In this document: one piece after another, positions 42,842 through 52,312 of the stretch | Position numbering within the stretch: position 1 is the first letter of the stretch | How the letters are laid out: each line of letters opens with the position of its first letter | Origin: an uncultured Alphaproteobacteria bacterium | GTDB lineage: Bacteria > Pseudomonadota > Alphaproteobacteria > Rhodobacterales > Rhodobacteraceae | DNA: 64,000 nt | NCBI GenBank assembly: GCA_902531755.1 | Contig: CACAFI010000001.1 | Span: forward strand, 1 to 64,000 | Direction: 5' to 3' | Notes under the pieces: generated by a model | What the model saw: the letters and a program-made list of their open reading frames with translations, nothing else | What the model was told of the DNA's origin: nothing | The model's database searches: none | Translations under genes and position numbers: made by a program

Positions 42842-44062
42842 TTACTTTTCAAAGAATTTGGAAATTGGGAACCGCGCTAAGGCGATAATTATAAAAAACA
42901 AACTAACTAATAATCCTTCGATTGCCATAATATACGAAATCTTTTCAGTAGCAAAAAAATCTGACATTAAAAAAATGTTTAATGAACCAAGGGCACCACA
43001 GCCAATAGCTATGGTAAGCAAACTGAAAGTTGAAGAACGAAGCTCTGAAGTGGAATTAATATAGATAATGGTACTTTGTAACGCTGAGTAACAAGCCGTA
43101 GCCATTCCGAAAATTAATATTGAGAAAAGATATATGAAAATTGTGTTGCTTAAAGCAGCTAGAGAAATAGAAAGCAAAATAATTAACAGGAAGAATATAA
43201 AGCTAATCAATTTTCTGTTGATTGCGATAACCGTTATTGCTGTTCCTCCTAACAACGCTCCAATTCCTTCTAAGGAAGTAAACAATCCGATATATAATTC
43301 ATTGGGATTAAATTTTTCAATAAGCAATAGACTTATTAGTGCAATAAATGGAAGAGCAAAAATATTGAAAACCAGAGTAAGAGATATTACAGATAACAGA
43401 TTAACATTATCCTTTGTCTGTGCGATGACTTTTATTAGTGACTGGGTATAAGTATTTGTATTGGTTATTAAATTATCTCTTTTTTGAGTAGAGACCAAAA
43501 AAACTGATAGCGCATATAGAAGAAATAGGAAAAAAATACCTGTATTCAGATAAAAATATGTCAAAAAAATACCACCAAATAAAGGCCCCAATATTCTCGT
43601 CGCGTGACTAGATAAAACATCCAAGGATACTCCGGCAGAAATTAAATCTTTCGGCAGGGCATCAGCAAGCATAGGCCTTCGAAATGAAAAATCAACGCTC
43701 CATAGCGAGCCACTCATAGTCGATAGTAGTGCCAATAAAAAAACATTTATGTTTGAGCCTGTTTGCGAGTAGACAAAAACAAACAATGAGCATAGAGAAC
43801 AGATTAAACTTGCCCCCAAAACAACTTTTTTTCTTACTACAAATGCACCAGCAAAGCTAAAAGTTACACCTGTTACTGCAACTCCCAGCAGCCTAAGCAT
43901 TATTAAAAGGGCTGCGATGGAAGCGTTCCCAGTTAGCTTCCATGCAATTACTGAAAACAAGAAAACCTCGAACCATCGAGCAACGCTTGTGAGGAAACCG
44001 GCAAGAAATAAAATTGTAAAGGCCTTGGTTTTCCAAATCTCAAATAAAACACGGATATTCAT
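42842..44062 (-). CDS. Major facilitator superfamily transporter
   Basis: A 406-residue protein with about twelve hydrophobic helices and a central loop near residues 195-215 (TQKRDNLITNTNTY). No substrate motif is clear; it resembles the enterobactin-exporter-like MFS branch (KTKAFTILFLAGFLTSVARW at the start). It begins 13 bases after codA on the same strand, so it may be part of the nucleobase operon. Confidence 0.88.
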   Translation of the reverse strand: MNIRVLFEIWKTKAFTILFLAGFLTSVARWFEVFLFSVIAWKLTGNASIAALLIMLRLLGVAVTGVTFSFAGAFVVRKKVVLGASLICSLCSLFVFVYSQTGSNINVFLLALLSTMSGSLWSVDFSFRRPMLADALPKDLISAGVSLDVLSSHATRILGPLFGGIFLTYFYLNTGIFFLFLLYALSVFLVSTQKRDNLITNTNTYTQSLIKVIAQTKDNVNLLSVISLTLVFNIFALPFIALISLLLIEKFNPNELYIGLFTSLEGIGALLGGTAITVIAINRKLISFIFFLLIILLSISLAALSNTIFIYLFSILIFGMATACYSALQSTIIYINSTSELRSSTFSLLTIAIGCGALGSLNIFLMSDFFATEKISYIMAIEGLLVSLFFIIIALARFPISKFFEK

Positions 44063-44075
44063 TGAAAAAAAGAGA

Positions 44076-45350
44076 TTAGCCTTTAAAAAGCAAATCTTCT
44101 CTCTCTGTTTTTGAGCCTAAATTGATTTCATATTTTATTGGTTTCGTAGAACTTATTACTTTACCACGTCTAACAACAAATAGTCTTGCAGGCTTAAGCC
44201 TTATCGCCTCTATAGAATCTTTACATTGTAAAACTACCAAGTCCCCGTTCGATCCATTATCTATTCCATATTTATCTAAATGAAGTATGGAAGCAGCATT
44301 GATCGTTACCGCATCAAAGCATGATATCATCTCATCAATGCCTGTCATATGACAGCAGTGTAAGGCCATGTGTGCTACCTCTAGCATGTCATGGGAACCG
44401 AGTGGATACCAAGGGTCCATAACGCAATCATGTCCAAATGCAACCTTGAGACCCGCATTGATTTGTTCTGGTATTCTAGTTAATCCCCTTCTTTTAGGGT
44501 AATTATCTTGTCTTCCTTGTATCGTAATATTAATTAAGGGGTTTGCTATAATATTTAGATCAGCTTCAACGAGCAACGAGATAAGCTTTGTAAAATAGTA
44601 ATTGTCTATTGAATGCATTGAGGTCAGGTGAGACCCTGCCACTCGTCCCTTAAGCCCAAGTCTTGTAGTTTCCAATGCAAGTTTCTCAACGTGTCTTGAC
44701 ATTGGGTCATCTGTTTCATCGCAATGCAGGTCTGTAAGAAGTCCGCGCTTTTCGGCAATTTCACATAGTATACGAATGGACTCATGACCCTCCTCCATAG
44801 TTCTTTCAAAGTGAGGGATTCCACCAACTACATCAACTCCCATGTCCAGTGCTGCTTCTAAGTTACTCAAACAATTAGCTCTGAGTAATCCATCTTGTGG
44901 AAAGGCAACTAATTGTATATCAATAAAATCTTTCATTGTTTCTCTGACATCGAGAAGTGCTTCAACTCCAATAAGGTTTTCGCCAGAGACATCGACATGA
45001 CTCCGAATTGCTAAAGTCCCCCTAGCTATTGCCCACTTGCAAAACTTTAAAGCTCGCTCCTTAATAGCGTCAGCGGTAAGATTTGGCTTCAATTCTCCCC
45101 ACAATTTTATGCCTTCAAGTAGCGTGCCACTTTCGTTAACGCGAGGGAGTCCATAGCTCAGTGTTGCATCCATATGAAAGTGGCTATCAACAAATGGGGG
45201 AGAAACAAAGTGAAAATCAGCGTCTATGCTGGGGATTTCATCTACCGTAATTTTTGAGGCTATGTCTTTAATAACCCCCCCTTTGATTAAAATATCTTGA
45301 GGGTCTTGGTTTTGTGATAATAAGCAGTTTTTTACCAATAAATCATTCAT
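44076..45350 (-). CDS. codA: Cytosine deaminase-type amidohydrolase
   Basis: Deaminates cytosine to uracil, or a related amino-azaheterocycle. The metal site is visible: VDSHFHMDA (HxH), HVDVSGE, LHCDETDD with the catalytic Glu, GSHLTSMHS and FGHDCVMDPW, in the order and spacing of E. coli CodA. A 424-residue protein in the amidohydrolase superfamily. It lies 18 bases after the second permease gene of the BMP-type ABC importer, so the imported base is probably its substrate. Isoguanine or creatinine deaminase activity are alternatives. Confidence 0.92.
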   Translation of the reverse strand: MNDLLVKNCLLSQNQDPQDILIKGGVIKDIASKITVDEIPSIDADFHFVSPPFVDSHFHMDATLSYGLPRVNESGTLLEGIKLWGELKPNLTADAIKERALKFCKWAIARGTLAIRSHVDVSGENLIGVEALLDVRETMKDFIDIQLVAFPQDGLLRANCLSNLEAALDMGVDVVGGIPHFERTMEEGHESIRILCEIAEKRGLLTDLHCDETDDPMSRHVEKLALETTRLGLKGRVAGSHLTSMHSIDNYYFTKLISLLVEADLNIIANPLINITIQGRQDNYPKRRGLTRIPEQINAGLKVAFGHDCVMDPWYPLGSHDMLEVAHMALHCCHMTGIDEMISCFDAVTINAASILHLDKYGIDNGSNGDLVVLQCKDSIEAIRLKPARLFVVRRGKVISSTKPIKYEINLGSKTEREDLLFKG

Positions 45351-45368
45351 GTAAATCCTCCCTTTTTT

Positions 45369-46316
45369 TTAATGTCTTTCACCACGTCGGAATGGGATCA
45401 AGAGTGCCTTCGGATATCTTGTTCTTTTGGCTGCAATTACCATTGCGACAATACTCAACAAAAAAGGAAGCATGAGAAAAAATTGATAAGGAATAACGGC
45501 TCCAGCTAATTGTTGAGCTCTAACTTGATATGCATCCAGTCCTGCAAAAAGAAGCGCTCCTAAAAGAGCCCTTTCAGGTTTCCAAGACGCAAAAACTACT
45601 AAAGCAATAGCGATCCATCCTCTTCCATTTATCATTCCAAAATAAAATGCGTCAAATGCTGACAATGTTAAGTATGCCCCCCCAACTGCCATCAAGGCAC
45701 TTCCTAATACCACGGCGATAGTCCTTACCAAAAAGACATCAATTCCCTGCGCTTCAAGTGCCATGGGATTTTCACCAGCCATTTTTATTGAAAGACCTAG
45801 TGGTGTTGAGTTCATTAACCAAAATGCGAATACTACAGCTAAAATCGCTAAATAAGTAAAGGGAGTGTGCTGAAAAAATGCAGGGCCTAAAAATGGTAGC
45901 TCTGATAAAAAAGGGATGTCAATGGGCTGGAATGGTTTAATTTTCGGGGGCGTTGTAGACGCTGGTAAAATGAGCTTGAAGCAAAAAAAGCCTAGTGAGG
46001 ATGCCAACATCGTTATTCCAATACCAGTGACATGCTGGGATGCCCCCAAATAGACAGTAAATATAGCGTGTAGAAGACCAAAAATACTGCCAATTATGAG
46101 AGCGGCCAATATACCGGTATATAGGTCGGCTCCAAGAAATACGGTCATCCATCCAACCATTGCTCCAATTGACATAATTCCCTCGATACCAAGATTCAAA
46201 ACACCCGCACGTTCACATAATACTTCTCCAATCGTGGCAAGAATTAAAGGGCAGGCTATTCTGATAGTTGCCGCCCAAAACCCGGCAGTGAAAATAATTT
46301 CTATAAATTCAATCAT
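45369..46316 (-). CDS. BMP-type ABC transporter permease (second subunit)
   Basis: A 315-residue inner-membrane permease of the nucleoside/BMP importer type. ERAGVLNLGIEGIMSIGAM near the N-terminus is the family signature, and GSALMAVGGAYLTLS is in the C-terminal half. The ATG at 46316 is preferred (overlapping the upstream permease stop by 8 bases) over a start 45 bases earlier. Pairs with the 46309-47385 permease in the membrane. Confidence 0.92.
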   Translation of the reverse strand: MIEFIEIIFTAGFWAATIRIACPLILATIGEVLCERAGVLNLGIEGIMSIGAMVGWMTVFLGADLYTGILAALIIGSIFGLLHAIFTVYLGASQHVTGIGITMLASSLGFFCFKLILPASTTPPKIKPFQPIDIPFLSELPFLGPAFFQHTPFTYLAILAVVFAFWLMNSTPLGLSIKMAGENPMALEAQGIDVFLVRTIAVVLGSALMAVGGAYLTLSAFDAFYFGMINGRGWIAIALVVFASWKPERALLGALLFAGLDAYQVRAQQLAGAVIPYQFFLMLPFLLSIVAMVIAAKRTRYPKALLIPFRRGERH

Positions 46317-47385
46317 CTTTTTTAGCTTTAAAAAACAATATTTTGTAATGAACGAATACAAGGCTTAAAAGTATACACAATACAGTTAACGCAACTATTA
46401 CATCTGCCAAATATGTAGGTACATTCATCGCTCTACTCATCGCATCCGCACCAACATAAATTGATGCTAGAAATACTCCCGAAAATATCACCCCAATAGG
46501 ATTGAGATTTGCAAGCATTGCAACAGCTATTCCCGCATATCCAAAACCTGGAGATAAATCTAAAGTAAGATAGCCTTTCAACCCAGCGGTTTCAGTAACC
46601 CCTGCCATTCCTGCCATCCCACCGCTGAGAATTGCTACGATTAATACCGTTTTGAAAATAGGTATACCCGCATGCGACGCAGCTGAGGCATTTAAGCCAA
46701 CTGATTTAATTCGATACCCGATCACAGTTTTACTTAAAATGAACCAAACAGAGAAAGCTAAACCGATAGAAATAATAAAACCAAGGTGAAGTCTGGTTTT
46801 AGAAAGAACTTGGGGTAAGACACCTTCGTCAATCACTGATTTTCCTTGAGGCCAACCCAATGACATTGGGTCCTTCCAAGGGCCTTCTAATAAATAGCTT
46901 ACAAGCAAAACTACTACAAAGTTTAATAGTAGTGTAGTGACTACCTCGTCAACTTTGTAATAAAGTTTTAAAAGTACTAAAGGTAAAAGTAGTAAGCCAC
47001 CGGCAAGAGCCCCAATTACAAACAAAAAGGGAATCATCAGGACGCTTGGTAAAACAACCAATCCAGTACCAAAAAAAGTTGTTGCCAATGCCCCAAAATA
47101 TAATTGGCCTTCCGCTCCTATATTCCAAAATTTCGCTCTAAAAGCGATTGAAGCAGCAAGGCCTGTTAAAATTATTGGAGTTGCTCGAGCAAGCGTTTCC
47201 GCGAATGAATTTTTTGATCCAAAGGCCCCTATAATTAATTGATAATAAGACTCAAATGGATTTGCTCCAGCAAGAATAATCAGCATGCCTGCTAATATTA
47301 TTGCTACTAATATGGCTATAAAAGGAGATAATATGATTAGCCAATAGGGGCTTTTAGCTCTTTCTTCTAATCTGAATTTTAGCAT
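46309..47385 (-). CDS. BMP-type ABC transporter permease (first subunit)
   Basis: A 358-residue permease with about ten helices. FWNIGAEGQLYFGALATTF is the hallmark of the first permease of nucleoside/BMP importers, and GGMAGMAGVTETAG and GYAGIAVAMLANLNP follow. It is preceded directly by the ATPase gene (stop and start share base 47385) and overlaps the second permease, so the three are translationally coupled. Confidence 0.93.
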   Translation of the reverse strand: MLKFRLEERAKSPYWLIILSPFIAILVAIILAGMLIILAGANPFESYYQLIIGAFGSKNSFAETLARATPIILTGLAASIAFRAKFWNIGAEGQLYFGALATTFFGTGLVVLPSVLMIPFLFVIGALAGGLLLLPLVLLKLYYKVDEVVTTLLLNFVVVLLVSYLLEGPWKDPMSLGWPQGKSVIDEGVLPQVLSKTRLHLGFIISIGLAFSVWFILSKTVIGYRIKSVGLNASAASHAGIPIFKTVLIVAILSGGMAGMAGVTETAGLKGYLTLDLSPGFGYAGIAVAMLANLNPIGVIFSGVFLASIYVGADAMSRAMNVPTYLADVIVALTVLCILLSLVFVHYKILFFKAKKDD

Positions 47386-48890
47386 TAAAAACCGTCACCT
47401 GCCATTTGAAGCCCGATAGAAAGTTTATTTGTAGTCCTAGTTTCTATCGGGTTCGATAACATACCTTTGTACATCACCGCTATATCATCGGACATAGAGA
47501 GCAATTCATCTAGGTCCTCTGATATTAAAATGATTGCTGAATTATTCTGTTGAGCTTCAAGAAGTAATTTCTGTATAGAAGCGATCGCACCCTCATCTAG
47601 CCCACGGGTTGGTTGACAAGCGATAATTATTTTAGGCTCTCTCATAAGCCAACGCCCCAAAAGAAGCTTTTGTACATTTCCACCAGAAAGCAATCTACTT
47701 CGTTGTCTTATTGACTGCATTCTCACGTCATATGTTTCACACAAATTTCGACTTCTATCAAACGAATTTTTTTTATTTATAAATCCAAGGCTATTTCTAA
47801 AAAATGAATCATCCATTTCCGTCATTATGGCATTTTCCCATATTTCCATATCCCCTACTATTCCGTCACTATTACGATCTTCGGGTATATAGGCAACACC
47901 CAAATCCATAAATGATTTTGGTGATATATGGACACTCCCAACCTCCTCAAAGACAATACTACCCTGAGTTGCTTTTAAATGTCCTGAAAGGATTTTTGCT
48001 AATGTGGTTTGACCATTCCCGGCAACACCAGCAATACCAAGTATTTGACCGCCATATAAATTTAGATTGACTGAGCTTAAGCGTTGGGCGTCTGCTTTGT
48101 TGTAAGAAACATCTAGTAAGCTTAAGACTTTTGATTTCCTTGGTATTTTTGTTTTCTGTGGATATTCTATTTTCTTTCCAACTATCATTTCAGCAATTTT
48201 TTGTCTCTCCGCAGAATTGGTATCAGTTTCACCAACAGAGGAACCGTTTCTCAATACAATTATCCTATCGCTTACCGCAAGAATTTCATTAAGTTTATGT
48301 GAAATTAAAATTACCGATAAACCGGTTTTAATCATATTACGAATAGTTGAGAATAAAGAATCCGTTTCTTGAGGGGTCAGGGCTGCAGTAGGCTCATCTA
48401 AAATTAGTAGTTTGCAGTCTAAGAAAAGAGTTTTTAAAATCTCTATCCTCTGTTTCTCACTAACTGATAAGTTTGCAACCAGCTCATCAGGGTCAATTGG
48501 CAACCCAAATTTCTTCGATAACTCTAAGATCTTTATTCTAGCTTGCCTTTTGGGTAAAGACAGAGAGAAAATCGATTGTCTCCCTATAATAATATTTTCC
48601 AAAACGGTCAAATTTTCAGCTAAAGTAAAGTGCTGATGAACCATACCAATTCCAAGCTTTATAGCATTATTGGTATTACCAAATTCTATTGTATTTCCTT
48701 CAAAACTTACGTTTCCAGCATCTGGTGTATAGTGACCGAAAAGGATATTCATTAAGGTGGTTTTACCCGCTCCATTTTCTCCTAGAATTGCCAACACTTC
48801 GTTCTTCTTTACTTCAAAGCTAATTTCTTTATTGGCATAAAAATCGCCAAACTTTTTTGTGATTTTTTCTACTTTAAGGAGTGTGGTCAT
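47385..48890 (-). CDS. BMP-type ABC transporter ATPase (two fused nucleotide-binding domains)
   Basis: A 501-residue energy-coupling protein with two nucleotide-binding halves. Half one: Walker A GENGAGKTTLMN, signature LSVSEKQRIEILK, Walker B LLILDEPTAALT. Half two: Walker A-like GVAGNGQTTLAK (degenerate, as usual), LLSGGNVQKLLLGRWL, and ACQPTRGLD. The second site lacks the canonical Lys, typical of this family. The ATG at 48890 is chosen over a TTG two codons upstream. It powers import through the two permeases downstream. Confidence 0.93.
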   Translation of the reverse strand: MTTLLKVEKITKKFGDFYANKEISFEVKKNEVLAILGENGAGKTTLMNILFGHYTPDAGNVSFEGNTIEFGNTNNAIKLGIGMVHQHFTLAENLTVLENIIIGRQSIFSLSLPKRQARIKILELSKKFGLPIDPDELVANLSVSEKQRIEILKTLFLDCKLLILDEPTAALTPQETDSLFSTIRNMIKTGLSVILISHKLNEILAVSDRIIVLRNGSSVGETDTNSAERQKIAEMIVGKKIEYPQKTKIPRKSKVLSLLDVSYNKADAQRLSSVNLNLYGGQILGIAGVAGNGQTTLAKILSGHLKATQGSIVFEEVGSVHISPKSFMDLGVAYIPEDRNSDGIVGDMEIWENAIMTEMDDSFFRNSLGFINKKNSFDRSRNLCETYDVRMQSIRQRSRLLSGGNVQKLLLGRWLMREPKIIIACQPTRGLDEGAIASIQKLLLEAQQNNSAIILISEDLDELLSMSDDIAVMYKGMLSNPIETRTTNKLSIGLQMAGDGF

Positions 48891-48898
48891 TTTCAAAA

Positions 48899-48930
48899 TA
48901 CCACTCCCACTCGGTTGAATGGGAGTGGTG
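48899..48930. terminator. Intercistronic hairpin between the binding-protein and ATPase genes
   Basis: CCACTCCCA (48901-48909) pairs with TGGGAGTGG (48920-48928), extended by an A-T and a G-T pair, loop of 10 bases. Reading leftward it is followed by ATTTTG, only a partial T tract, then the ATPase start. It lies in the 40-base gap after the solute-binding gene, so it may stabilise or partly terminate the highly expressed binding-protein mRNA. Confidence 0.65.
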
Positions 48931-48936
48931 GTTTAT

Positions 48937-49944
48937 TTAGAAGGTAGACTTTGGTTCGGCGTCATTTATTTCTACAGTGAACTTACCCTTCTTTATGTTC
49001 GCTGCAAGAGTAGCTACTTGTTCTTTCACGGCAGAAGGTATCTTACTTTCAAACTCATAATATGGAGCTAGAGATGCGCCTCCTTTGGCCATCATAGTCC
49101 AATCGTGATATTCTTCCGAAGAAAAGTTTCCTGACTTCACCTTAGCTATAGCATGATCTATGGCACCTTCCATATGCCAAAGGGCTGAGGTGACAACCAC
49201 ATCTGTACCATTTTCTTCCTTATTCATATCATTTACATTACCAAACGCCAAAATGCCTTTTTCTCTACACGCGTCAACTACACCTGCTCTTTCTGCGTAA
49301 AGAATATCGCAGCCAGCCTCAATCTGTGCAAAAGCTGCTTCTTTCGCTTTTGGTGGGTCGTACCATGACCCGATAAAGGTTACTTTAAATTTAATATCTG
49401 GCTTAACGGATTTTGCTCCATTCATAAAAGCATGAAATAATCTATTAACTTCGCCGATGGCAAAGCCACCAACCATACCTATCTTTTTAGCTTTTGTCAT
49501 GTGGCCAGCAACAATTCCCATCAAATAGCAAGGTTCATGTATGTAATTATCAAAAACTGAGAAATTATTTCCATGCGGCTTAAATGGATCACCCATCAGA
49601 AAAGCAATTTCTGGATAATCATCAGCGACTTTTCTGGCTTCTTTACTAATGCCAAAGGCTTCTCCAACAATCATATTTACACCACTGTCACAATATTCAC
49701 GCATTACCCTCACATAGTCTGTATTAGCCGTGCTTTCTGAATATACATAGTCAATCTCACCCCGCTTTGCTGCGGCATCTAATGCAAGGTGCAATCGAGC
49801 TACCCATTTCTGTTGTGTCGGCACCGTATATATACCGGCCACTTTTAGTTTACCACTTGCCATTACCGGTAAAGAGCTCACTGCAGTAACCAATGCAGCA
49901 CTTCCAACCGCGAACTCTCGCCTGTTTAAAATCAATTTAGGCAT
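48937..49944 (-). CDS. BMP-family periplasmic nucleoside/nucleobase-binding protein
   Basis: A 335-residue solute-binding protein of the BMP/Med/PnrA group. The N-terminus LNRREFAVGSAALVTAVSSL carries a twin-arginine-like motif before a hydrophobic stretch, and cleavage is predicted after VMA. There is no lipobox Cys, so a soluble periplasmic form is expected. Family motifs: GEAFGISKEARKVA, GMVGGFAIGEVNRL, IGSWYDPPKAKEA and EAGCDILYAERAG. CAGGAGA precedes the ATG. First gene of the import operon ending in codA. Confidence 0.93.
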   Translation of the reverse strand: MPKLILNRREFAVGSAALVTAVSSLPVMASGKLKVAGIYTVPTQQKWVARLHLALDAAAKRGEIDYVYSESTANTDYVRVMREYCDSGVNMIVGEAFGISKEARKVADDYPEIAFLMGDPFKPHGNNFSVFDNYIHEPCYLMGIVAGHMTKAKKIGMVGGFAIGEVNRLFHAFMNGAKSVKPDIKFKVTFIGSWYDPPKAKEAAFAQIEAGCDILYAERAGVVDACREKGILAFGNVNDMNKEENGTDVVVTSALWHMEGAIDHAIAKVKSGNFSSEEYHDWTMMAKGGASLAPYYEFESKIPSAVKEQVATLAANIKKGKFTVEINDAEPKSTF

Positions 49945-50082
49945 GATTCTCTCCTGAACTTATTTAAATGTGACAAAATGTTACTACACTTAGACTAGAT
50001 TCTACTAATTAAATGTAAAGTTAACATAAGATCACGCTCTGCTAGGTTATAAAAAAATGTGAAGATCATGAAAATTTAAAAG

Positions 50083-50565
50083 TTATCCTGACAACTTTGG
50101 TGGGTCCTGCTGTACCAAGGCTAAAAGCCAATCAATTTGTTCTTCTTGGTGTATATTCCAACTCTTAGGTGATAAAGATACTTTTTGAGCCCTACATCTA
50201 AATACAAATGCTTTAAAGGAGCTGACGAGTTTTTTAGAGCTTACCGCTGCTTTCTCCCCTTTGAATTGATTAAAAAAAACATTAAAACGCCTCACGCTCC
50301 CGTTTTCCCTAAATTTTATCTTGTTAAAAACAAAAGATTTTACAAATCGAGCAGTAAATTCATCGATTCCAATATCATTCAATTCTGCAATTATTTCGTT
50401 GGCAGTATCATTTAAAAAATCTTTACTAACTTCTTCATAATGTTTCGATAAGCCGTCACTATATTTTTGGGAGTTAGCAAGAATTGAGGTACTGCCCGTT
50501 AGACCGTCTCCGACAATAACTCCCACAGATACACCCAATATCCATTCTGGACAATAGTTTGACAT
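50083..50565 (-). CDS. Unrecognised 160-residue protein, paralogue of 51713-52201
   Basis: The start SNYCPEWILG, and later KYSDGLSKHYEEVSKDF, FNQFKGEKAA, FKAFVFRCRA and PKSWNIHQEEQIDWL, recur in the gene at 51713. No signal peptide, though the CPxWILG stretch begins a weakly hydrophobic segment (ILGVSVGVIVG). No known domain is recognised. It is divergent from the dehydrogenase gene at 50754, which lies between the two paralogues. Confidence 0.65.
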   Translation of the reverse strand: MSNYCPEWILGVSVGVIVGDGLTGSTSILANSQKYSDGLSKHYEEVSKDFLNDTANEIIAELNDIGIDEFTARFVKSFVFNKIKFRENGSVRRFNVFFNQFKGEKAAVSSKKLVSSFKAFVFRCRAQKVSLSPKSWNIHQEEQIDWLLALVQQDPPKLSG

Positions 50566-50630
50566 AACTTAACGACCTCGCATTCGATCTTAGAAAGATC
50601 AAAAGGTAACACTATAGTTATAAAAATCCA

Positions 50631-50653
50631 ATCAATATTAGGAAAGTATTGAT
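50631..50653. promoter_or_regulatory. Dyad in the promoter region of the dehydrogenase gene
   Basis: ATCAATA (50631-50637) and TATTGAT (50647-50653) form a 7-bp inverted repeat with a 9-base spacer, in the 188-base divergent region between the 50083-50565 gene and the dehydrogenase. A second small palindrome GATCTT/AAGATC lies at about 50586-50600. Possible operators; no regulator is known. Confidence 0.3.
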
Positions 50654-50753
50654 ATTTTCCTTAATAAGGTTTTGTATGTGGTTTTGAATACTTTTGTGGC
50701 TACAAAGAGTAAGTATTCTTGTTTAATTTAAGATATTTTTAGGGGGATATTTT

Positions 50754-51704
50754 ATGGAAGGTATAAGCGTAGGCTTCATTGGGCTTGGCAACTTAGGTCT
50801 AAGGCTAGTATTGAATTTAATTGAATCGGGTACCAATACTTTTATCTACGACGCCGATGATAATAAAAAAGAAAATGTTAGAGACAAAAATGTGACTTGG
50901 CTTAAATCTCCAAAAGAGATTGCCGAAAAGGTAGATATCGTTATTACTTGTTTACCTAGTCCAGACGCCGTAGCAATTGTTGTTGAGTCAAAAAACGGTC
51001 TCTTAGAGGGTCTTAGCCCCAATAAATTATGGGTTGAAATGAGTACTACTGATAGTCAAGAACTTTTAAGATTGGCTAAACTGGTGGAAGAAAAAGGTGC
51101 AATGGTTTTAGAGGCTCCAGTATCAGGCGGTTGTCATAAAGCTTCAAGTGGTAACATCTCTATTTTGGTCGGTGGTAAGAGAATAGCATTTGAAAAAGCT
51201 CTCCCAATACTCAAAATAATCGGATTTAAAATTGTTCATGTAGGTGAGCTAGGTAAAGCTTCAATTTTGAAAGTTGTTACTAATTTTCTTGCTTCTACTC
51301 ATCTGGTCGCGATAGGTGAAGCTCTTATGGTTTCCAAAAAGGCAGGGATTGATCTTGGCAAAGCTTATGACGCTATAAAAATTAGTTCAGGAAATAGTTT
51401 TGTTCATGAAACTGAAAGCCAGGTTATTTTGAGTGGAAGTTATAATGTAAATTTTACGATGGACTTGGTTTGTAAAGATGTCGGTCTGTTTCAAAAATTA
51501 GTAGATACCTACGGTATAAAAACTGATTTATCAGAAAAAATAGTGAAAATATTTGATATAGGAAAAAACATGTATGGGTCCAGAGCTTGGTCAACTCAGA
51601 TAGTGAAGCTCTTGGAAGATAAAAATTGTGAAAACTTGAGAGCAGACGGTTTCCCAGAAGAGCTTTTTGATGAAGAACAAAAAAATATTGGAAGGGAATT
51701 ATAG
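50754..51704 (+). CDS. 3-hydroxyisobutyrate dehydrogenase-family beta-hydroxyacid dehydrogenase
   Basis: A 316-residue NAD(P)-dependent enzyme. The Rossmann start VGFIGLGNLGLRLVLNL is at about residues 6-22 (GLGxxG); the substrate-binding VLEAPVSGGCHKASSG and the catalytic-Lys region GKASILKVVTNFL follow at about 120-180. The family covers 3-hydroxyisobutyrate, tartronate semialdehyde and related acids. It has an AGGGGGA ribosome site. Its two flanking genes are paralogues of unknown function. Confidence 0.9.
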   Translation: MEGISVGFIGLGNLGLRLVLNLIESGTNTFIYDADDNKKENVRDKNVTWLKSPKEIAEKVDIVITCLPSPDAVAIVVESKNGLLEGLSPNKLWVEMSTTDSQELLRLAKLVEEKGAMVLEAPVSGGCHKASSGNISILVGGKRIAFEKALPILKIIGFKIVHVGELGKASILKVVTNFLASTHLVAIGEALMVSKKAGIDLGKAYDAIKISSGNSFVHETESQVILSGSYNVNFTMDLVCKDVGLFQKLVDTYGIKTDLSEKIVKIFDIGKNMYGSRAWSTQIVKLLEDKNCENLRADGFPEELFDEEQKNIGREL

Positions 51705-51712
51705 TCTAATTC

Positions 51713-52201
51713 CTATACGTCCATTACAGAAACTTTTTGCATCATGACTTCGCCAACCCAATCTAGATCTTGAACCTGATCGACTTGCCAGCTTCGAGGG
51801 GGGAAGCCTTTTGCACCTGATCTCATTGAAAATAAAAAAGCTCTAAAGTTGGTAACAATATATTTTTCTGTCCCTGTAGGTGTTCTTTCACCTTTAAATT
51901 CCGACGAAAATATTCCCGACAACTTTCTAGCCGAACCGTCGTCTTTAGTCTTTATTTTTTTATGGATATATCCACGAATTATCTCTTCCGCGGCGCTTCC
52001 TGCATCAACCTCTACAAGTGATGCGAGCATCTTTTCTGCACATACTTGGATGAAATCTGGTGATACCTCCGAATAATGTTCATCAATTGCAACAGAGTAC
52101 TTTTTGACGATTGTATTTATAGGTGCTGAGTAAAGAAGGGTTTCCCTAGCGGCATTTGCACAAAAAATACCGAGTATCCAACCTGGGCAGTGTAAAGCCA
52201 T
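51713..52201 (-). CDS. Unrecognised 162-residue protein, paralogue of 50083-50565
   Basis: The start ALHCPGWILG, and later KYSVAIDEHYSEVSPDF, SSEFKGERTP, FRAFLFSMRSG and PRSWQVDQVQDLDWV, align with the gene at 50083 in the same order and spacing. The alternating helices and a conserved FKGE motif suggest a soluble helical domain. Family not recognised. Convergent with the dehydrogenase gene, 8 bases apart. Confidence 0.65.
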   Translation of the reverse strand: MALHCPGWILGIFCANAARETLLYSAPINTIVKKYSVAIDEHYSEVSPDFIQVCAEKMLASLVEVDAGSAAEEIIRGYIHKKIKTKDDGSARKLSGIFSSEFKGERTPTGTEKYIVTNFRAFLFSMRSGAKGFPPRSWQVDQVQDLDWVGEVMMQKVSVMDV

Positions 52202-52312
52202 CTAGATATAATCCCTACATCCGTTAATAAATGTTACTGATATTGTTAGCATATTTTTCTATGTATGAACAATAAAAACCGTTTTGTTTTAAGCGATTTA
52301 AGCGAAAAAAAC

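Noticed and set aside
49945-50082. Purine or other riboswitch before the BMP importer operon
   Set aside because: The 138-base leader lacks a three-way junction or recognisable aptamer core; only a normal ribosome site is seen.
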